From Syntrophales bacterium (GTDB lineage: Bacteria > Desulfobacterota > Syntrophia > Syntrophales > UBA8958): DNA of 11,104 bases. This document shows, one piece after another, positions 6,935 to 11,104 of this stretch. The notes beneath the pieces were generated by a model. The model searched no databases. It was not told where the DNA came from and saw only the letters and a list, made by a program, of their open reading frames with translations. Within the stretch, counting starts at the first letter, position 1. Every line of letters begins with the position of its first letter. The stretch lies in the NCBI GenBank assembly GCA_023231165.1, contig JALNVY010000066.1, positions 1 through 11,104 of the forward strand, given 5' to 3'. The translations under genes were made by a program, and so were the position numbers.

Positions 6935-6939
6935 AGGAG
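6935..6939 (+). promoter_or_regulatory. Shine-Dalgarno AGGAG of the 74-residue gene
   Basis: AGGAG followed by 6 nt (AAAAAA with part of the site's A run) before the ATG at 6946. It favours that start over the ATG at 6904, whose upstream AAGG is only 2 nt away. Confidence 0.7.
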
Positions 6940-6945
6940 AAAAAA

Positions 6946-7170
6946 ATGGGGGACAAGGGGCAGGAAGCTTTTATTAAGGAGATGCAAAACAGGTTCGATA
7001 AAAAATTGCGGGAACATGAGATCAGCGTTATTGAACACTGGCGTGAGCAGTTAACACGGATTCTGATGATGAAACCGGAAGGCGTCGGGGCTCTCCAGGC
7101 CCAGATTAAAAAGATGTCGGATATGATGAACAACCGGATCATTAATATGAAAAAGACTCAGAATGATTAA
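6946..7170 (+). CDS. small charged helical protein, 74 residues, unrecognised
   Basis: I do not recognise a family. The protein is almost entirely predicted helix, rich in Lys, Arg, Glu, Gln and Met, with no Cys, no signal peptide and no membrane segment. Two helical stretches, about 5-41 and 47-70, are separated by Lys-Pro-Glu-Gly (43-46), so a helical hairpin or short coiled coil is likely. The start at 6946 has a clear AGGAG site. It is followed 24 nt later by the HD nucleotidase gene on the same strand, so the two are probably co-transcribed. A real gene is supported by the ribosome-binding site, position and codon use, but no role can be given. Confidence 0.65.
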   Translation: MGDKGQEAFIKEMQNRFDKKLREHEISVIEHWREQLTRILMMKPEGVGALQAQIKKMSDMMNNRIINMKKTQND

Positions 7171-7179
7171 AGAATCATT
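7162..7179. repeat. 7-bp inverted repeat across the stop of the small gene
   Basis: AATGATT (7162-7168), spacer AAAG, and AATCATT (7173-7179) form a perfect inverted repeat. It covers the TAA of the 74-residue gene and ends 15 nt before the ATG of the HD nucleotidase. As RNA it would be a weak AU-rich hairpin. It lacks a T run, so it is not a terminator. Confidence 0.35.
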
Positions 7180-7194
7180 AATCCACATACAATT

Positions 7195-7779
7195 ATGAAA
7201 GATATTGCGAATTTTCTCTTCGAAGTTGGCATGCTGCAAAAGACCCCCCGTTCGGGATATCAGTTTCTCGGCTCCGGTTGTGAGTCGGTGGCTGAGCATA
7301 TTCTGAGAACAATTTATATCGGCTACACCCTTTGCAAGTTTGATCGTCAAGCCGATGAGCATCGGGTGCTCAAAATATGTCTCGTCCATGATCTGCCGGA
7401 AGCGAGAACCGGGGACATGAATTATGTCAATAAAAAGTATGTGGCCGTAAACGAGAAAAAGGCCGTTGAGGAACTGGCGGAAACGCTGTTTTTTGGCGAC
7501 GATATTGCGTCGGCTATTTATGAATTCAATGAGAAAAAGACCAGGGAGGCGCGCATCGCCCATGACGCCGATCAGTTGGCGCTGATCATACAATTGAAAG
7601 AATATGGTGATTTAGGGAACAAATACAGTCAGGAATGGATTTCCTTCGCCGTCAAGCGACTCTTTACGGAGAGCGCAAAGAAACTCGCTGACAGCATTTT
7701 GAAAACAGATTCTTCTGCCTGGTGGTTCAAAGATAAGGGGGACTGGTGGATCAATGGCAATAACAACGAAGAAGCGTAA
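7195..7779 (+). CDS. HD-domain 5'-nucleotidase, HDDC2/YfbR-like
   Basis: A 194-residue soluble HD phosphohydrolase. Family relatives (E. coli YfbR, human HDDC2) are metal-dependent 5'-deoxynucleotidases that dephosphorylate nucleoside monophosphates; the substrate here is inferred only. The motifs are complete: FLGSGCESVAEH with His35, ICLVHDLPEARTGD with His65, Asp66, Glu69 and Asp74, and AHDADQLAL with Asp124. The C-terminal KRLFTESAKKLADSIL helix also fits, as does the length. No good Shine-Dalgarno precedes the ATG at 7195, but the N-terminal MKDIANFLFEVGMLQKTPRSG block is typical of family starts, so this start is kept. The next gene begins 26 nt inside this one in another frame, suggesting one transcript. 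Confidence 0.88.
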   Translation: MKDIANFLFEVGMLQKTPRSGYQFLGSGCESVAEHILRTIYIGYTLCKFDRQADEHRVLKICLVHDLPEARTGDMNYVNKKYVAVNEKKAVEELAETLFFGDDIASAIYEFNEKKTREARIAHDADQLALIIQLKEYGDLGNKYSQEWISFAVKRLFTESAKKLADSILKTDSSAWWFKDKGDWWINGNNNEEA

Positions 7780-8578
7780 AGCGACATGCGGATGTGATCG
7801 CGGCAAGCATGGGACATGGTTTGCATGCACGGTGGTTTGTCTCGTACTATTCATGGTTGCGAGCCTCTTGTCTTGTGCCGGGTCGCAAAAGCGAAAGGAG
7901 CTGGCGGAAAACCATTTGAATATCGGTACGGCCTATGTGGAGGGGGAAGACTACACAGCGGCCCTCAAGGAACTTCTCGCCGCAGAAAAATATACGCCGG
8001 AAAACCCCAAGATCCATTACTATCTAGCCGTCGCCTATTTCGGAAAGGGATACAACGAAAAGGCGATTGAGGAATGTGAAACAGCCGTCAGGCTTAAGCC
8101 TGATTACTCCACTGCTTATCACTTTCTGGGCATTCTTTATTATGGCCGCGGGCAGTATGACAAGGCGATAGCTGCCTTTGACAGCGCCCTGTCCAATATC
8201 CTCTATGAGACGCCTGACCTGTCCCTGTATAATATGGGTAGGGCTTATGCGAGCAAAGGTGACTACAAGCGGGCATTAACGAAATACCAGGAGGCCGCCG
8301 TAAAGGCTACCAGGAATGAGCTCCTTCCTCTGATCGAAAAGGAAATGGGAAAGGCCAGTTATGCTCAAGGCGACATCGACGGTGCTATTGGTCATTTCAA
8401 AAAATCAACGGAGTTGGTGCCCAATCTTGTTGAATCTTATTTTTGGCTGGGTGAGTGCTATTCCAAGCAGAAGAGGATGTTGGAGGCGAGACGGGCCTAT
8501 GAAATGGTCGTCAAACTTGCCCCAGCCTCAGATTTCGGTCTCAAGGCCAAGCAGGCCCTGCAATTGATCAATATCTGA
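7754..8578 (+). CDS. TPR-repeat lipoprotein
   Basis: A 274-residue protein. A basic N-terminus and hydrophobic stretch (about 22-38) lead into the lipobox LLSC, so Cys41 is probably lipidated and the protein anchored to a membrane. From 47 to 260 it consists of about six tetratricopeptide repeats, e.g. HLNIGTAYVEGEDYTAALKE (54-73), YHFLGILYYGRGQYDKAIAA (122-141) and YFWLGECYSKQKRMLEARRA (229-248). Such repeats hold partner proteins. The architecture and size recall PilF/PilW type IV pilus lipoproteins, but no pilus gene is present here, so that role is not claimed. The ATG at 7754 overlaps the nucleotidase gene by 26 nt and has GGTGGA 3 nt upstream. The n-region before the hydrophobic stretch is long (about 21 residues). 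Confidence 0.85.
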   Translation: MAITTKKRKATCGCDRGKHGTWFACTVVCLVLFMVASLLSCAGSQKRKELAENHLNIGTAYVEGEDYTAALKELLAAEKYTPENPKIHYYLAVAYFGKGYNEKAIEECETAVRLKPDYSTAYHFLGILYYGRGQYDKAIAAFDSALSNILYETPDLSLYNMGRAYASKGDYKRALTKYQEAAVKATRNELLPLIEKEMGKASYAQGDIDGAIGHFKKSTELVPNLVESYFWLGECYSKQKRMLEARRAYEMVVKLAPASDFGLKAKQALQLINI

Positions 8579-8621
8579 GTTGCCGGGCCATTCTCGTGTC
8601 TTCTGAAGCATCCATCTTTCC

Positions 8622-8650
8622 TTGACAGCAATAGCAAAATGACCTACGCT
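8622..8650 (+). promoter_or_regulatory. possible sigma-70-type promoter for the GerMN/EF-G unit
   Basis: A perfect TTGACA (8622-8627) is followed after 17 nt by TACGCT (8645-8650), which keeps only the first TA and last T of TATAAT. A start near 8657 would leave a leader of about 22 nt that contains the Shine-Dalgarno. The site lies in the 100-nt gap after the TPR gene, in which no terminator is visible, so read-through is also possible. Confidence 0.45.
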
Positions 8651-8668
8651 CTCCGATCTTTTGAAAAG

Positions 8669-8672
8669 GGAG
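8669..8672 (+). promoter_or_regulatory. Shine-Dalgarno GGAG of the GerMN gene
   Basis: GGAG within AAGGGAG (8666-8672), 6 nt before the ATG at 8679. It sets the start six codons inside the longer TTG frame from 8661, which would begin before this site. Confidence 0.7.
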
Positions 8673-8678
8673 ATCTTC

Positions 8679-9302
8679 ATGGCCTCAAAGAAGCAGCGAA
8701 GGACAGCTACGGTCAAGACCAAGCAGCAAAAGAGAAAGATGAAAAAGTCGGTTCTTTTTCTTGTCATTACTGCCTTGGTAGGGTTCCTGGTATTTTTCTT
8801 CCTGACCCTGTTTGATTATGTTTATCCACCCGTAGACGGTCAGGGTAAAGTCGCTAAAAAGAAGGACAAGCAAGAAGTCACAGTTTATTTTTCCGACGCA
8901 AATGAGCGTTTCCTTGTCCCGGAAAAGAGATATGTTCCCAAAGAGGAGACGCCTTCCGCCCTGGCTCGAGAATTGGTGAAAGTACTTTTAGACGGATCAA
9001 GGACGGGTTTCGTCAATACCTTTCCAGAAAAGGTGGAGGTGACAAATGTCAAGATTGACGACGGGACAGCCTATGTAAGTTTCAATAAGAATCTCATGAA
9101 AAATCATCCCGGCGGCAGCGCCAGCGAGATGGCGACCATATACTCCCTGACCAATACTCTGACGACAAATATACCCACCATAAAAAAGGTTAAAATTATG
9201 GTTGCCGGCAAAGAAATAGAATCTATTAAGGGACATATAGATACCCGGCAAGCCTTTGGCGCCAATAAGGAATTGATCGTTCAAGCGGCAAAAGAGAAGT
9301 AG
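8679..9302 (+). CDS. membrane-anchored GerMN-domain protein
   Basis: A 207-residue protein. The first 23 residues are strongly basic (Lys/Arg), followed by one transmembrane segment (about 24-45), so the N-terminus stays in the cytoplasm and the rest lies outside the inner membrane. Residues about 66-190 form a GerMN (sporulation/spore germination) domain: VTVYFSDANERFLVPEKRYV, then ALARELVKVLLDG, VTNVKIDDGTAYVSFNKNL and MATIYSLTNTL, ending in VKIMVAGKEIESIKGHID. In spore formers GerM acts at the envelope; in Gram-negative bacteria the domain occurs alone and its role is unclear. The EF-G paralogue starts 11 nt after the stop, so both are probably co-transcribed from the promoter at 8622. Confidence 0.82.
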   Translation: MASKKQRRTATVKTKQQKRKMKKSVLFLVITALVGFLVFFFLTLFDYVYPPVDGQGKVAKKKDKQEVTVYFSDANERFLVPEKRYVPKEETPSALARELVKVLLDGSRTGFVNTFPEKVEVTNVKIDDGTAYVSFNKNLMKNHPGGSASEMATIYSLTNTLTTNIPTIKKVKIMVAGKEIESIKGHIDTRQAFGANKELIVQAAKEK

Positions 9303-9313
9303 GATATAGAGTT

Positions 9314-11104
9314 ATGCCCCCCAAATCCAAGCTGGCCAGAATCAGAAATATCGGCATTGTCGCTCATATTGACGCCGGCAAAACGACCGTTACGGAAAGG
9401 GTTTTATATTATACCGGCAGGTCTCATAAAATGGGCGAGGTGCACGATGGGGAAGCGGTCATGGATTGGATGCCCCAGGAGCAGGAACGGGGAATCACGA
9501 TCACCTCGGCTGTTACAGCCTGCAATTGGCAAGATTACGATATTCATATCATTGACACCCCTGGCCATGTAGATTTTACAATTGAAGTCGAAAGATGCCT
9601 GCGGGTGCTTGATGGGGCCGTAGTAGTTTTCTGCGCTGTTGGCGGGGTCGAGCCGCAGTCGGAGACGGTCTGGCATCAAGCCGATAAATATGGCGTCCCC
9701 AAAATAGCCTTTATTAATAAAATGGACAGAGTTGGCGCTAATTACTTTGGAACCATCGATATGATGCGCCGAAGATTCAATTCCACCCCTCTGCCTGTTC
9801 AGATACCCCTGGGTGAAGAAGATCAGTTCCAGGGTGCTATTGATTTGATCTGGAACAGGGTCATTACCTGGGACAATACCTCGCTGGGGGCTAATTATTC
9901 CCTGTCGGATGTACCGCAGGATATACAGCCTAAAGTACGTGAGTACAGAGACAAGTTGATAGAAACCATTGCCGATCTGGACGATAATATTGCCGAAAAG
10001 TATCTGGGGGGCATAGATATAACGGCAGAGGAACTAACCGAAGCGATTCGGAAGGCTACCCTTTCCCTGCAGGTGGTTCCCGTGATGTGCGGGTCTGCCC
10101 TGAAAAACAAAGGTATCCAGCCTGTTCTGGACGCGGTAATCTCTTTTTTACCGTCTCCTGAAGATGTTCCACCGATCAAAGGAATAAATCCCCTTACCAG
10201 GATGGAAGAGGAGAGAACCAGTGATCCCCGGGGGCCCCTTGCAGCCCTTATATTCAAGATCATGCAGGATGAGGGCAGGAAGCTGTCTTACTTGCGGATC
10301 TATTCGGGACAGATAAAGGCCGGGGATGATCTCTACAATGTCTCGAAGGGCAAGAAGGAAAAAGCCTCCCGGCTTCTGAAGATGCATGCCAATAAACGGG
10401 AGAGACTGGATCAGGCCCAGGCAGGTGATATAATTGCTGTTATGGGTTTAAAAGAAGGCAAGACAGGGGATACTATCTGTGATGAAACTCAGCCAATTCT
10501 CCTGGAAACCATGGATTTTTATGAATCCGTGATCAGTCAGGCCATCGAGGCAAAAACTCCGGCCGATCAGGAACGGGTCTCCCTCGCGCTCGTCAAGCTG
10601 ATGGAAGAAGATCCTACCTTGCGCTTGAAATATGATGATGAGACCGCACAAACTGTATTATCCGGAATGGGGGAACTCCATCTGGAGATAGTGATCGACC
10701 GTCTACAGCGAGAATTTAATGCCCATGTCAACGTGGGCAAGCCCCGGGTGGTTTATCGGGAGACTATTCAATCGCCTGTGGAGGTGGAAGGACGTTTCGA
10801 ACGGGAGCTCGGGGAGAGAAGGCATTTTGGCCATGTCTTGCTGCAATTACGACCCAGGGAACGGGGAACGGGAAACGCTTATGTGTCGAACGTAGCTGCG
10901 GGAATGATCCCGGAAGAATTTCATGCGGCCATTGCGGAAGGTGTCCAGGAAGCCATCATGAGCGGCGTCCTTTCCGGTTATCCCGTAGTGGATGTGGAGG
11001 TCATTGTCAAGGGCGGGTCCTTTAAAGATGGAGAATCATCTGCCCTGGGATATAAAATTGCCGCTTCCACTGCCTTCCGGGATGGTTGTTCCCAGGGGGA
11101 CCCA
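9314..11104 (+). CDS. fusA: translation elongation factor G paralogue (partial, C-terminus beyond window)
   Basis: 597 codons are open to the window edge; about 90-100 residues (end of domain IV and domain V) are missing. This is a ribosomal GTPase of the EF-G family. G motifs are AHIDAGKTT (17-25), RGITI with Thr62, DTPGH (81-85), NKMD (135-138) and GSALKNKG (260-267). Domains II and III follow (FKIMQDEGRKLSYLRIYSG; then ALVKLMEEDPTL, SGMGELHLEI), then domain IV with SGVLSGYPVVDVEV. It lies outside the rpsL-rpsG-fusA-tuf cluster, so it is probably a second EF-G. Domain IV tips differ from the translocating type: LGERRHFGHV (499-508) replaces SGGRGQYGHV, and Lys571 in GSFKDGESS stands at E. 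coli His583. The ATG at 9314 has AGGA (9301-9304) overlapping the previous stop. Whether it translocates, recycles or acts in stress is open. Confidence 0.93.
   Translation, partial: MPPKSKLARIRNIGIVAHIDAGKTTVTERVLYYTGRSHKMGEVHDGEAVMDWMPQEQERGITITSAVTACNWQDYDIHIIDTPGHVDFTIEVERCLRVLDGAVVVFCAVGGVEPQSETVWHQADKYGVPKIAFINKMDRVGANYFGTIDMMRRRFNSTPLPVQIPLGEEDQFQGAIDLIWNRVITWDNTSLGANYSLSDVPQDIQPKVREYRDKLIETIADLDDNIAEKYLGGIDITAEELTEAIRKATLSLQVVPVMCGSALKNKGIQPVLDAVISFLPSPEDVPPIKGINPLTRMEEERTSDPRGPLAALIFKIMQDEGRKLSYLRIYSGQIKAGDDLYNVSKGKKEKASRLLKMHANKRERLDQAQAGDIIAVMGLKEGKTGDTICDETQPILLETMDFYESVISQAIEAKTPADQERVSLALVKLMEEDPTLRLKYDDETAQTVLSGMGELHLEIVIDRLQREFNAHVNVGKPRVVYRETIQSPVEVEGRFERELGERRHFGHVLLQLRPRERGTGNAYVSNVAAGMIPEEFHAAIAEGVQEAIMSGVLSGYPVVDVEVIVKGGSFKDGESSALGYKIAASTAFRDGCSQGDP

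Larger units (their letters stand above)
6635..6945. other. 311-bp divergent intergenic region
   Basis: This gap separates the minus-strand dehydrogenase gene from the plus-strand 74-residue gene and must hold promoters for both. On the minus strand there is an AT-rich patch, TTATATAAATTC (6653-6664) and TATACA, but no matching -35 box at 16-18 nt. On the plus strand, TATATATATGA (6820-6830) also lacks a good -35. A 17-codon reading frame preceded by AGGA lies at 6777-6830. No tRNA, repeat array or convincing sigma-54 site was found. Confidence 0.6.

Noticed and set aside
6946..7779. Small gene plus HD-domain gene as a toxin-antitoxin or HEPN/MNT-like pair
   Set aside because: The HD protein carries complete HDDC2/YfbR motifs of a housekeeping nucleotidase, and the small protein shows no DNA-binding or antitoxin pattern.
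7816..8070. 84-residue frame overlapping the TPR gene
   Set aside because: It is in another frame of the TPR lipoprotein gene, whose repeats are unmistakable, and its translation has no recognisable features.
1..11104. CRISPR arrays, tRNA or rRNA genes, insertion sequences, att sites
   Set aside because: No repeated spacer pattern, cloverleaf with CCA-type end, transposase or paired terminal repeat was seen on reading both strands by eye.

Overview
The window reads like a chromosomal segment of an anaerobic, fatty-acid or aromatic-acid metabolising deltaproteobacterium (Desulfobacterota, perhaps a Syntrophales relative such as Syntrophus or Smithella). This is an inference from gene content: a GAF/HD-GYP signalling protein, a CaiB/BaiF acyl-CoA enzyme, an isovaleryl-CoA-dehydrogenase-like flavoprotein, a TPR lipoprotein and an EF-G that does not sit beside rpsL/rpsG. 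No rRNA, tRNA, CRISPR array, insertion sequence or phage gene was seen.

Layout. At the left edge is the probable tail of an unknown gene (1-56), then a plus-strand GAF + HD-GYP cyclic-di-GMP phosphodiesterase (71-1666). It converges, 20 bp away, on a minus-strand operon read from about 5320 down to 1687. That operon holds a secreted LysM protein (3849-5291), a PP-loop sulfur-transfer enzyme fused to an NFACT-R-like RNA-binding domain (2875-3852) and a CaiB/BaiF-family protein (1687-2862). Its genes overlap by 4 nt (TTGA) and are separated by 12 nt. It has a good sigma-70-type promoter (5329-5357). Next, also on the minus strand, is a single-gene unit for an acyl-CoA dehydrogenase (5435-6634), closed by a strong hairpin terminator (5367-5400).

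A 311-bp divergent gap (6635-6945) separates this from a plus-strand run: an unrecognised 74-residue protein, an HDDC2/YfbR-like HD nucleotidase and an overlapping six-TPR lipoprotein. A second plus-strand unit, behind a consensus -35 box (8622), encodes a membrane-anchored GerMN-domain protein and an EF-G paralogue that runs off the right edge after 597 codons.

How the genes may work together. The acyl-CoA dehydrogenase and the CaiB-family protein both belong to acyl-CoA metabolism but lie in separate units. The LysM/PP-loop/CaiB operon mixes envelope, tRNA modification and CoA chemistry, with no obvious common pathway. I see no defence system, toxin-antitoxin pair or biosynthetic cluster. 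The most unusual points are: a CaiB-family protein whose catalytic Asp position is Gly; a PP-loop enzyme with a three-cysteine set and an NFACT-R tail instead of THUMP; a LysM protein built from an apparently repeated unrecognised unit; and an EF-G whose domain IV tip residues (E. coli Gln507 and His583) are replaced. Start sites for four genes were moved downstream of the longest open frame because of clear Shine-Dalgarno sites, and in one case because the long frame begins inside the promoter.
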